A stretch of DNA of 36,617 nt from Nocardiopsis prasina DSM 43845. Its GTDB lineage: Bacteria > Actinomycetota > Actinomycetes > Streptosporangiales > Streptosporangiaceae. Below are positions 24,844 through 32,744 of the stretch, piece by piece. Both the position numbers and the translations under genes were made by a program. Position 1 is the stretch's first letter. Every line of letters starts with the position of its first letter. The notes beneath the pieces were generated by a model. The model saw nothing but the letters and a program-made list of their open reading frames with translations. It did no database searches and was not told the DNA's origin. Location of the stretch: positions 1 through 36,617 of the forward strand of contig NZ_ANAE01000082.1 of assembly GCF_000341265.1 (NCBI RefSeq), written 5' to 3'.

Positions 24844-26361
24844 TCAGACGAGGTCGCCCGGGTCGGTGACCGGTTCGAGGGAGGCGTCGTCGAGGCCTCC
24901 CGACCCGCGCAGGTCGTTGCCGTGACGGACCAGGTTCCGGCAGGTACCGGTGACGGACAGGCCGGAGTCGCGGCTGTCCACCCCGTTCCCGGTGACGGAA
25001 AGGCCGTTGGTTCGGGCGCTGGCCCGAATCCCGTACGCGCAGGCCCCTGAGATCCGGTTGCCGGAGACGCGGAGGCCTCCGCCGCCCCGGACGTGCACGC
25101 CGTTGCCCCCGACCCCGCGCAGAACGTTGGCGTCCACCACCGAGTCCTCCGTGGACTCCAGGAGGATCCCGGTGCCTCCGGTGCCACTCACGGTGTTGCC
25201 GGTGACGGAGACGTTGCGGACCGGGCCGCCGGGGTGCCCGGTGCAGCGGACCGCCGGAAGACCTCCGGTCCCGGTGAGGACGTTGCCGGTGACCACCACG
25301 TCCGCGAGCGCCTGCGAGGCCCCTGCCGGACCGCCCCCGCCCTGTGGCCCGGTGTCCACCCGTTCGGTGTCGGCCACCGAGACCACGCTCACCCCGCCAG
25401 CGCAGTCGTGGAAAGTGTTTCCCTGCACCGTGAGCCGGTCCCACGCACAGGCGTGTACGGCCTCGGCGGAGCAGGACTCGAAGTGGCAGCCCAGGATGCG
25501 GATGTCCCCGTGCGTGCGGCCCGGGGTGGCGCCGCGAGAACCGATCGCCCGGGGCCAGGGCCGACTGCCCGGGGTCGGCGAAGCCCCGAAGGAGCAGCCC
25601 GACAGCACCACGTCGGAGCAGGGGGTGGTGTCGTGGGAGCCGGACCCCGGACCGGCCATGTCCAACCGAACCGCCTCGGACAGGGAGCGGTCACCCCCGC
25701 TGTCGGTGAACCCCTCGAAGCGGACGTCGAGGATCCGGGCGCACCTCACCGCGTTGAGCTCCACCGCGTGGTGACCGGGGACGTCGCGGATGACCGTGTC
25801 CCGCACGGTGATCCCGAGCGCGTGACCGAACGCCAGGACACTGTCATGGGCGGGGATCCGGAGACCGTTGCCGTCCCAGACACCGCCCTCCAGCAGGATC
25901 CGGCCGTGGCCCGTGTGGCCGGGCAGCTCCTGGCCGGGGTCCCGGTTGGTGAGCAGGGTCCCCTCCCCGTCCCGCCGCACCACGGCGTTCGGAGCCAGGA
26001 CGATCCGCGTGTTGGCGTGGACGCGAAGCGGCGGGGCCTGCACGGAGTAGGTGCCGCCGGGGACCCACACCACCCCGCCGCCGTCCTCCCGGACACGGTC
26101 CAGGGCCGCCTGGAGCGCCCCGGTGTCGTCGGCCCTGCCGTCACCGGCCGCTCCGAGTGCCCGTACGTCCCGCACCCCGGCGGGGGCGCCCTCCTCAGTG
26201 AGGGCCATGGCTTGACGCGCTCCCCCTGCGTCGGAGCCCCCGGCGGCGACCGGCCCCGGGGCCGGTCCCCGGCGTTGGGAGGAGGTGAAGGTGGAACGGA
26301 CCCTGCGATGCAGGAGGGACCATTCCCCAGCCAGGTCGGGCGGATAGCTGGGCAGGGGCAT
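24844..26361 (-). CDS. Right-handed parallel beta-helix protein, tail-spike-like
   Basis: 505 residues; ATG overlaps the preceding stop by one base (TGATG). Residues 1-65 are a basic N-terminal region that could attach to the tail. The start of the helix (about 65-115) has LGAAGDGRADDTGALQAALD and GGGVVWVPGGTYSV, the pectate-lyase-superfamily opening found in many tail spikes. From about 150 to 480 short coils repeat, with NxVxGxG-type turns (for example VTGNTVSGTGGTGI and VSGNRISGACAYGI). Such proteins bind or cut surface glycans. I cannot assign catalytic residues, so binding or depolymerase activity is open. It is inside the tail operon. Confidence 0.78.
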   Translation of the reverse strand: MPLPSYPPDLAGEWSLLHRRVRSTFTSSQRRGPAPGPVAAGGSDAGGARQAMALTEEGAPAGVRDVRALGAAGDGRADDTGALQAALDRVREDGGGVVWVPGGTYSVQAPPLRVHANTRIVLAPNAVVRRDGEGTLLTNRDPGQELPGHTGHGRILLEGGVWDGNGLRIPAHDSVLAFGHALGITVRDTVIRDVPGHHAVELNAVRCARILDVRFEGFTDSGGDRSLSEAVRLDMAGPGSGSHDTTPCSDVVLSGCSFGASPTPGSRPWPRAIGSRGATPGRTHGDIRILGCHFESCSAEAVHACAWDRLTVQGNTFHDCAGGVSVVSVADTERVDTGPQGGGGPAGASQALADVVVTGNVLTGTGGLPAVRCTGHPGGPVRNVSVTGNTVSGTGGTGILLESTEDSVVDANVLRGVGGNGVHVRGGGGLRVSGNRISGACAYGIRASARTNGLSVTGNGVDSRDSGLSVTGTCRNLVRHGNDLRGSGGLDDASLEPVTDPGDLV

Positions 26362-27572
26362 CAGGGTTCCTCCGCTCCGGGTTCGGTGTCCGGTGGTTCC
26401 TCGAAGATGAGCGTGGCGGTGTCCTCACCCTGGCCCCGGGTGGCCGGGGTGACCTCGATTCCGATCACCCGCCACGACCGGGAGAAGGAGGGGCTCCCCC
26501 TGACGAGGGGGAACCAGTCGTTGACCAGGGTCAGTCGCGCCTTGTCCCCCAGCCGGTCGGGGGTGAGGGTGGTGCGATCGGCCAGACGCACGGTGACCTG
26601 GGGGAACCGCACCGAACCCGAGGAGCGGGCGGCCCACCAGCGGGCGTGCTCGTCCAGGGCGGCGGGGCTGGTGACCCCGGGGACGTCCACGGTGCGGTCC
26701 ATCAGGGGCCAGCCCGCGCCCTCGAACCGGGGGTCGGACCAGGTCCGGGAGAGAACGGGCTCGGCCTCCTCCTCGGGGGCGGCGTCCGGTGCGTCGCCCC
26801 GCGCCCGCCACGAGGTGGCGGCTCCCGAGGCGTCCGCCGGATAGCTCCAGGCCACGACGTTGCCCGGTTGGGTGAAGACGTGCTCGGTCCGGTCCTGGCC
26901 CATCTGGTCCTGGACCACGAACTCCCGGACGCGCTCGCCCGCGCGCACCACGGTGCGCACCATCCACTCGGGACCGTCGACGCGAGAGGAGAGATCCTCC
27001 AGCGCCTCCCCGAAGGACACGGCGTCCGAGGCCCGGTAGGTGATGGACCGGGGTTCGGCGGCGGCCACGTCCACGTGGCCGGACTCCTCCGGAATCTCCG
27101 GGTCCGGTGGCTCGCCCGGAGTGACCGGCACGAGTCCGATCGGCCGGGGCTCCTCCATGCGCCGCACGAGCTCGCGGGCCAGCCACCGCTGGTCGGCGCC
27201 CGCCAGGGTGAGGTCGGTGCGGATCTGACGGTGGTAGAGGTAGCTCTCCAGGGACGCCCCGGACAGGTCGACGGTGACCCGGCCCCGGTTGTCGCTCTTG
27301 GGCTCGGCCGACCAGATCAGATAGGTGCCCCAGATCTGGTCGCCGCGCCACACGTGCACGACGGTGCGGCCTGGGCCCCGCCCGAGGTCGCCGTCACTGC
27401 GACCCACCACCCGGGCGACGCGCTCGGCGGTCTCGGGACCGGTGACCGCGACCGAGCCGCTGAACGTCCCCGGCTGGCAGATCCGCCGGTCGAAGCTCAC
27501 GCCGGTCAGGTCGAGGTCGGCGATGGGCCTGTCGGTGACCAGGTCGCAGAACTGGTAGCGGTAGAAGGCCAT
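26361..27572 (-). CDS. Tail hub / Gp37-like minor tail protein
   Basis: 403 residues. The opening FYRYQFCDLVTDRPIADLDLTG with an early GTFSGSVAV strand pattern and VVHVWRGDQIWGTYLIWSAE fits the siphovirus Gp37-like (ReqiPepy6) minor-tail family, the tail-tip hub connecting the distal tail protein with the receptor-binding proteins. The middle has a YRASDAVSFGEALEDLSSRVDGPEW segment typical of the group. No peptidase or muramidase domain is visible. One base separates it from the previous gene and one base overlaps with the next, so it is firmly inside the operon. Confidence 0.75.
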   Translation of the reverse strand: MAFYRYQFCDLVTDRPIADLDLTGVSFDRRICQPGTFSGSVAVTGPETAERVARVVGRSDGDLGRGPGRTVVHVWRGDQIWGTYLIWSAEPKSDNRGRVTVDLSGASLESYLYHRQIRTDLTLAGADQRWLARELVRRMEEPRPIGLVPVTPGEPPDPEIPEESGHVDVAAAEPRSITYRASDAVSFGEALEDLSSRVDGPEWMVRTVVRAGERVREFVVQDQMGQDRTEHVFTQPGNVVAWSYPADASGAATSWRARGDAPDAAPEEEAEPVLSRTWSDPRFEGAGWPLMDRTVDVPGVTSPAALDEHARWWAARSSGSVRFPQVTVRLADRTTLTPDRLGDKARLTLVNDWFPLVRGSPSFSRSWRVIGIEVTPATRGQGEDTATLIFEEPPDTEPGAEEP

Positions 27573-27573
27573 G

Positions 27574-28575
27574 TCACTCCGCCGAGTCCCGCGCCTGGTC
27601 CTGCGGGGGCGGCTTCACCGCCCTGATCGTCTCCTCGGTCCTCTCGATCGCCATCCAGCTCACGGTGAACTCCGTGTGGTTGGTGCGGGCCACACGGATC
27701 GTGAAGCCGTCCTTGCTCCGGCGGATGCAGGTGACCTCCTTCAGGTTGCCGGGGACGTCGCTGACACCCGTGATGAAGATCGCCGGGGTCTCGCTGAAGG
27801 TTCCCGGTTCGAAGGTCACCAGGGCGCCGCCCCGGAAGTAGTCCCCGGCGGGCTCGTCGGCGACGATGTGCGTCACCAGCCCGGCCACGACCTTGGGCCT
27901 GCGTTTCTCGTGTTCGGGGCCCGCGACCGTGACCCAGGCGTCGCCCTCCCGGACGTAGAGGTTCCGGCTGGAGGCAACGTAGACCAACGTCCCCTCAACC
28001 ACCTCCGCCATCTGGTTCCGCGAGGCGGTGTCGGGCACCCGCACCACACCGCCCGCCACCGAGGTGTAGTCGCGCCGGTCCGTGATGCTCTGGGCCAGTG
28101 CGGCCCCCGGTTCCCGCGGCCAGTCGATCCCGCCCTCACCCGCCGTGGCACCCTGGGGCACGGTGATCTCGAACAGCGGCAGGTAGGTCTCGTCCGAGTC
28201 CGGGTCGATCACCCGGACCTCGGCCTTGGTCTCCCCGGAGTCGTCGTAGGTGTCGTCGCGGATCACCACGCCCACGATGTCCACGCGGTCGCCCTCGGCC
28301 GGGCCGTCCTCCAGCTCGACCTCGACCGCCTCGGTACTGGCGACGAGATAGGTGCCCTGGTGGGTCGCGGACGCTCCCCGGACCGCGACCACGAACGGAG
28401 CGATGGTCGCGGTCATGTCGGAGCCGCTCAGGTCGGCGGTGCCCCTGTCGTGGAAGAGCCCGCTGCGCCGGTCCAGGGCCTCCCCCTCCGCGCTGCCCAG
28501 GAGCGCCCCCAGGATGACCCTGTGGTCCTCGGCGGAGGTCGCCCCGGAGCGCAGGGCCAGGGATCGGATGGTCAT
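27574..28575 (-). CDS. Baseplate/tail-fibre protein with H-type-lectin-like C-terminus
   Basis: 333 residues from ATG 28575. Residues 1-150 have a beta-rich baseplate-like character. A middle region (about 150-240) is of the kind that carries short fibres. Residues about 248-309 (TFSETPAIFITGV, then GFTIRVARTNHTEFTVSWMAIE) match the H-type lectin pattern, which ends in SWxAI after a GFTVRV strand. H-type lectins bind GalNAc-like sugars, so this is a plausible glycan-binding tip. The lectin match is by eye. It sits between the distal-tail and hub genes. Confidence 0.62.
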   Translation of the reverse strand: MTIRSLALRSGATSAEDHRVILGALLGSAEGEALDRRSGLFHDRGTADLSGSDMTATIAPFVVAVRGASATHQGTYLVASTEAVEVELEDGPAEGDRVDIVGVVIRDDTYDDSGETKAEVRVIDPDSDETYLPLFEITVPQGATAGEGGIDWPREPGAALAQSITDRRDYTSVAGGVVRVPDTASRNQMAEVVEGTLVYVASSRNLYVREGDAWVTVAGPEHEKRRPKVVAGLVTHIVADEPAGDYFRGGALVTFEPGTFSETPAIFITGVSDVPGNLKEVTCIRRSKDGFTIRVARTNHTEFTVSWMAIERTEETIRAVKPPPQDQARDSAE

Positions 28576-28614
28576 GTGTTCCTCCAGTCGGTGGAGATGG
28601 CGATGGTCCCGGTG

Positions 28615-29478
28615 TCACAGGTAGGCGTCGCGCCAGCGGAAACGGGCCCAGGCCTCGGGTTCCGAGGTCTGGGGGCGGAAGTGGACCGGGTTCGTCCCGG
28701 GGGCCAGCGTCCAGTGCTCAGGGGGGACGGACGCGGGCGCGATGTGGTGGAAGCCGTCGACACCGTTGAGGAGCACCGTCCCCTGGTCGCAGTCGACGAC
28801 GAGCCGGTCGGAACCCGCCAGGGTGAGTCCGAACTCCAGGTTGGTCCCGGTCGTGCGGTTGATCAGACGCGGCCGGGAACACGGCCCCGCGACCTCCACC
28901 ACCGGGTGGGTGGGGCTGTCCCCGTCGTTGAGCAGGTTCGCCCCGCCGCCGTGGGCCGGCTGGCCGTGGTCGAGGGGGTACTCCAACGGGTACTCCAGAC
29001 CGTCCTCGCTGGGCCGGGGAGGGTTCACCGTGTTCTGGCGGTCGTTCCCGTACCGGCGCGGATCGGCGCAGGTCCACTGCACCGTGACGATCGGCCGTGC
29101 GCTCCGGAAGGCCGGTCCGCCCGGGATGACCCGGGCGGTGACCTGCGCGTGGGCGGTCAGGCTCTCCCCTCCCACACAGATCTCCAGCGGGTGTTGCCGG
29201 GCTCCGTCCGTGAGGGTCAGCGCCCGGCGCAGCGGTCGCAGCACCGTGCGCACGTCCGTCAGGGACCCGGCACCGGTCAGTACTCCGACGGCCGTGACCA
29301 GACGCTGTCCCGCCAGGGCCGCCCCCGGCCAGGCTCCGTGCCGGGCGGCGCGCTCGACGTTGCCGGTCTCGATCTCGGGCAGGTCGTCCCAGCCCTCCAA
29401 CTCGGTCAGGGCCAGATCGCGTCCGTCGAACAGCAGCTGTCCACGCCAGCGGATCTGTCCCTCCCTGAGTCCGCTCAT
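28615..29478 (-). CDS. Distal tail (Dit)-like protein
   Basis: 287 residues from ATG 29478, which overlaps the tape-measure stop by one base (TGATG) and has GAGAGG upstream; GTG 29481 is an alternative. The layout is that of siphophage Dit proteins: N-terminal beta barrel with RWRGQLLFDGRDLALTELEGWDD, a central region with VTVQWTCADPRRYG, and a C-terminal galectin-like part with GTNLEFGLTLAGSDRLVVDC and a final FRWRDAYL. It would form the hexameric ring at the tail tip. Its place directly after the tape measure is the normal phage position. Confidence 0.82.
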   Translation of the reverse strand: MSGLREGQIRWRGQLLFDGRDLALTELEGWDDLPEIETGNVERAARHGAWPGAALAGQRLVTAVGVLTGAGSLTDVRTVLRPLRRALTLTDGARQHPLEICVGGESLTAHAQVTARVIPGGPAFRSARPIVTVQWTCADPRRYGNDRQNTVNPPRPSEDGLEYPLEYPLDHGQPAHGGGANLLNDGDSPTHPVVEVAGPCSRPRLINRTTGTNLEFGLTLAGSDRLVVDCDQGTVLLNGVDGFHHIAPASVPPEHWTLAPGTNPVHFRPQTSEPEAWARFRWRDAYL

Positions 29479-31544
29479 CACATGCCTCTCGATCGCATCA
29501 GGAACATCAGGCGGTCCCCGACCTCGTGCGGCGACATCTCCTCCGTGGCCTCGAACCGCTCGATGTTGACGACCGGTCCGCTTTGGGCCAGCGGGGAGCC
29601 GGACAGGCCCGCGGCGTGGTCCCGCACCTCCAGGGACGCGGGGACCACCCGTTTGGTGATCTCACCGCTGACGTCCCCGAGCTGGCCCCGAAGGTCCGGG
29701 AAGCGGTCGTCGATTCCGTCCATGAGGCCGTCCATGATCATCCGACCGGCCGGGGTGAGCAGTTTCTTGTCGACCCTCGCCGGACCCTTCCAGTCCGGGA
29801 TCAGGTCAGTGAGCCCGGAGAGCTTGTCCTTGACCTTCTGCCAGAGCGCGTCGATACCGTCGATGAGCCCCCGGACGATGTCCTTACCAGCGTCGAGCAG
29901 GAAGTTCTTCGCGTCGGAGAAGAAGCCCTTGATCTCCTCCGGTAGGTCACCGACGAACTCCAGGACCGCCTTGACCTTGTCCTCGACCCCGGTGCGCAGG
30001 GCCTCGAACTTCTCGACCGCCCACTTCCGGGCGTTCTCGAACGCGTCGCTGATGGCGGTGGCGATGCCGCTGACGATCCCGCCCAGCCGTTCCCGGATCG
30101 CGGAGAAGACCGCCCCGATCCGTTCGCGCAGCCCCTCGACCAGCTCCACGACCCAGGTGACGGCGCCCCTGATCGTGTCCAGGACCGTCTGCCAGGCCGA
30201 GTCGATCAGCTCCACCACCCAGTCCCAGGCCGCTTGGACGGCGCCGGTGACCCGGTCCCAGACACTGGTGAGGAACTCGACGATGCTCTCGGCCACCCCC
30301 GTGATCTTCTCGACCAGCCAGTCCCAGACCTCGCCGGTCTTCTCCACCAGCCAGTCCCAGGCCTCACCGATGAACGCCGTGATCTCGTCCCAGTAGGTGA
30401 ACAGGAGGGCGAACGGGTGGTGGGCGAGGATCGCCTTGATCCATTCCCAGGCGGTCTCGATGAGACCGACCAACGTGTCCCAGAAGTCCTGTGCGGCCTC
30501 CACCAGCGCTGTCCACATGCCCGGTAACGTCTCCGTGAAGAAGGCCATGACCCCTTCGGCGATCTCCTTCACGAAGGCGAACACCCCGTCGACGATCTCC
30601 CGGAAGGTCTCGGAGTTCTCGTAGGCGTACACGAGCCCGGCGACCAGCGCGCCCAGGGCCGTGACGATCAGACCGATCGGGTTGGCCTTCATGACCACGT
30701 TGAGCGCCTTCTGCGCCCCGGCCATCAGGTTGCTGCCGATCGCCCCCGCCTTGGCCGCCACCCCTCCCTTGGCCGCGTTCTTGCCGAAGTTGTCGGCCCC
30801 GGCGCCCGCCGTCCGGTACCCGGTGGCCAGTTCGCGCAGCGCCTGGGTTCCGGTGGAGAACCCCTGGGCGACCACCGGGGCCGCAGCGTCGACGAGCTTG
30901 CTCGCCAGCGCCCGGCCGATCCGTTCTCCGGCGGCGGGCAGCGTGGCGCTGAGTGTCTCACCGACCTGGCCACCGAACTCCTGGACCGCCGGGGGCATGT
31001 TCGCCAGACCGCTCTCGATCATCTCGTTGGCCTTGTCCGCGAGCAGGGTCCCGCCCTTGTTCCCGGCCTCCCCCGCTCCGTCCGTGACCTTGTCGGTCAG
31101 GAGACGCCCGGCCTCGGCCCCGAGGTTCTCGACCGTCCCAGGCAGGGCGTCCAGCCCCTGTCCGATGAGGTCGGCCGCCTGGGAGGCGGCCCCCGAGGCG
31201 CTGGCCGGGAGCCCGGAGAACATCTCGCTCACCCTCGGGGACACCCCGGAGGTCATGGCCGCGCCGAGCTGGGCCCCGATACTCTGCCCGGCGCTCACCA
31301 GGGTGCTGGTCAGGGTGTCGGAGATCTGCTGCCCGTACGCCTGGACGGCCGGGGGTGCGCCGGACAACCCGGAGGAGATCCGTTCGTTGATGGCACCCGC
31401 GAGCTGCTCACTGACCTGGCCCCCCGCGTCCCTGCCGACCTGCGGCAGCGTCGCGAAGTCCTGTTCCAGCTGCTTCCTGACCTGGTCGCCGATACTGCTC
31501 AACTCGGGGATCATCTGGACACGCACGGACACGGCGCCGGACAT
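29478..31544 (-). CDS. Tail tape measure protein
   Basis: 688 residues from ATG 31544 (GAGGTG upstream). It is mostly helical. The N-terminal 270 residues are Ala/Gly/Ser-rich. A hydrophobic membrane-type region (about 285-310, ANPIGLIVTALGALVAGLVYAY) follows. Next comes a tryptophan-rich array (about 335-480) with W spaced about every 10-13 residues. The C-terminus has the family ending with WKGPARVDKKLLTPAGRMI and GLMDGID. Tape measures set tail length, about 0.15 nm per residue, so this one would give roughly 100 nm (inferred). No lysozyme, peptidase or LysM domain is visible. It is the first gene of the minus-strand tail operon. Confidence 0.92.
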   Translation of the reverse strand: MSGAVSVRVQMIPELSSIGDQVRKQLEQDFATLPQVGRDAGGQVSEQLAGAINERISSGLSGAPPAVQAYGQQISDTLTSTLVSAGQSIGAQLGAAMTSGVSPRVSEMFSGLPASASGAASQAADLIGQGLDALPGTVENLGAEAGRLLTDKVTDGAGEAGNKGGTLLADKANEMIESGLANMPPAVQEFGGQVGETLSATLPAAGERIGRALASKLVDAAAPVVAQGFSTGTQALRELATGYRTAGAGADNFGKNAAKGGVAAKAGAIGSNLMAGAQKALNVVMKANPIGLIVTALGALVAGLVYAYENSETFREIVDGVFAFVKEIAEGVMAFFTETLPGMWTALVEAAQDFWDTLVGLIETAWEWIKAILAHHPFALLFTYWDEITAFIGEAWDWLVEKTGEVWDWLVEKITGVAESIVEFLTSVWDRVTGAVQAAWDWVVELIDSAWQTVLDTIRGAVTWVVELVEGLRERIGAVFSAIRERLGGIVSGIATAISDAFENARKWAVEKFEALRTGVEDKVKAVLEFVGDLPEEIKGFFSDAKNFLLDAGKDIVRGLIDGIDALWQKVKDKLSGLTDLIPDWKGPARVDKKLLTPAGRMIMDGLMDGIDDRFPDLRGQLGDVSGEITKRVVPASLEVRDHAAGLSGSPLAQSGPVVNIERFEATEEMSPHEVGDRLMFLMRSRGM

Positions 31545-31712
31545 GGCTCACCTCTGCTCGGCCGTCGAGGGGAAACGGCCCTGTGGGCCGGGGACGCATG
31601 GGGCGGACGGAAACGACACGGCCCGGGAGTCGGGGAGCGCGGCCGGAGCGGATGAAGGGCTCTGGGCGGCGGTACTCGCGTCGGACCGTGAAAGGGCCCT
31701 GGAAACACGAAA

Positions 31713-31731
31713 ACCCGGCTCCTGGCCGGGT
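31713..31731 (-). terminator. Intrinsic terminator upstream of the tape measure gene
   Basis: ACCCGGC and GCCGGGT form a 7-bp stem around a 5-base loop. On the minus strand it is followed by TTTTCGTGTTT, a true U-tract and rare in this high-GC DNA. It would stop transcription coming from the lipoprotein relic and so insulates the tail operon. Confidence 0.75.
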
Positions 31732-32061
31732 CGGGCACACCTGTGGTGCTCCCCAAAAGCGTGCCACAGCGCACGGGTCCCCCACAAGGGTCCGGACGGA
31801 TCGGCTCGGAGCGGGCGGGGCGCGAGAGGGCGTGAGCCGAGGCTGGCCCCGGTCCTGCCAGGTTCCCGAGCGCCCCTGGGCGACTGACCGTCTCACCTGG
31901 TCGGGCCGGTCATCTGGCGTGGCGGCGACCGTCCCGACCCGTTCGCACTTCATCGGTGTGAGCACGTCCTCCATGGGGTGGACGTGCCCCGGCCATGGCC
32001 CCTTCGAGCCGGAGAAGGTTCTCGTCACCTTCCCGGATTCGGTATTCCACGCTGCTCTCGA

Positions 32062-32244
32062 TCATGAACTCGTTCTCGCACCTGGTCTCGTAGGAACCCG
32101 ACACGTCCTCCCACTGTCCGTCGGCGAAGGACCCTCCCTTTGTTCCACCACTTCTGCCCTAAGAGCGCTTTCGTCGCATCCACCGCACCCCGCAACCAAC
32201 AAGACACCGAGAGACAGAACAATGCGTTTTCTCGCGCCAGACAC
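32062..32244 (-). pseudogene. Small lipoprotein, probably frameshifted
   Basis: GTG 32244 has GAGGA six bases upstream on the minus strand. The first 22 residues (MSGARKRIVLSLGVLLVAGC) are a classical lipoprotein signal peptide with lipobox VAGC. The open frame gives only 60 residues. After about residue 38 a better-looking sequence continues in another frame (SFADGQWEDVSGSYETRCEN and SSVEYRIREGDENLLRLEG, down to about 31985). I infer a frameshifted lipoprotein gene of perhaps 90 residues or more. A short intact lipoprotein is the alternative. It ends before the U-tailed terminator at 31713-31731. Confidence 0.5.
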
Positions 32245-32744
32245 TGAAATCCTCACAACCGACCACAATCTTTCAGGAGGACGCCGGAAGAAGAGTCGTC
32301 GCCATCGCCCGTAAAGAGAATCCGGGGTACTCCACCGGAAACAGAAAGGACTGACCCAGCCGCCCCGAGGCGCTGACGGAAGGTGGTCAGAATGCCGCCT
32401 GCCGGGGCGGTCCCGCGAACAGGATCCGTGAAGGAGGACACCGCCCTCCCGCTTCACCGGCGTGCGAACACCCGAACGTTGACAACGGGACCGCCCGGCC
32501 CCCGACATACGCCACGAATGTGACGCGGCGCACACGTTCTTCCTGTTCAGGGATACGCATTCACACAGATTTCATCTCGACTCGACAACAGGGCCCGTCC
32601 CTCACACGGGACACACCCCGGTGCTGCTGATACTGGACCGGCAGGGCTTCTCCCTCAGCCCCCACCGCACACCTGGTGCCCGTCGCACGAACCGAACGGC
32701 CCGGCTGACCCCTGCCCTCACCTCTTCGAGCCCGAGGCAGGCCC
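32245..32744. other. Intergenic region upstream of the acyltransferase
   Basis: No gene is visible. It must hold divergent promoters for the lipoprotein relic (minus) and the acyltransferase (plus). TTGACA at 32479-32484 is a perfect -35 element but has no good -10 at 16-19 bases, so I leave it as a candidate only. Confidence 0.35.

Noticed and set aside
27571..30396. A 941-codon plus-strand open frame opposite the tail genes
   Set aside because: It is the high-GC shadow of well-supported minus-strand tail genes; its translation is His/Arg/Gly/Asp-rich without domain character.
20964..31544. Complete inducible prophage
   Set aside because: No integrase, terminase, portal, capsid, replication or lysis gene and no att-like direct repeats recognised at the ends.
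22889..31544. Contractile injection system (eCIS) or R-type tailocin
   Set aside because: No sheath, no AAA+ ATPase, no baseplate wedge proteins; tube, chaperone and Dit genes are of non-contractile siphophage type.
32479..32484. Perfect TTGACA -35 hexamer upstream of the acyltransferase
   Set aside because: No acceptable -10 element at 16-19 bases, so not called as a promoter.
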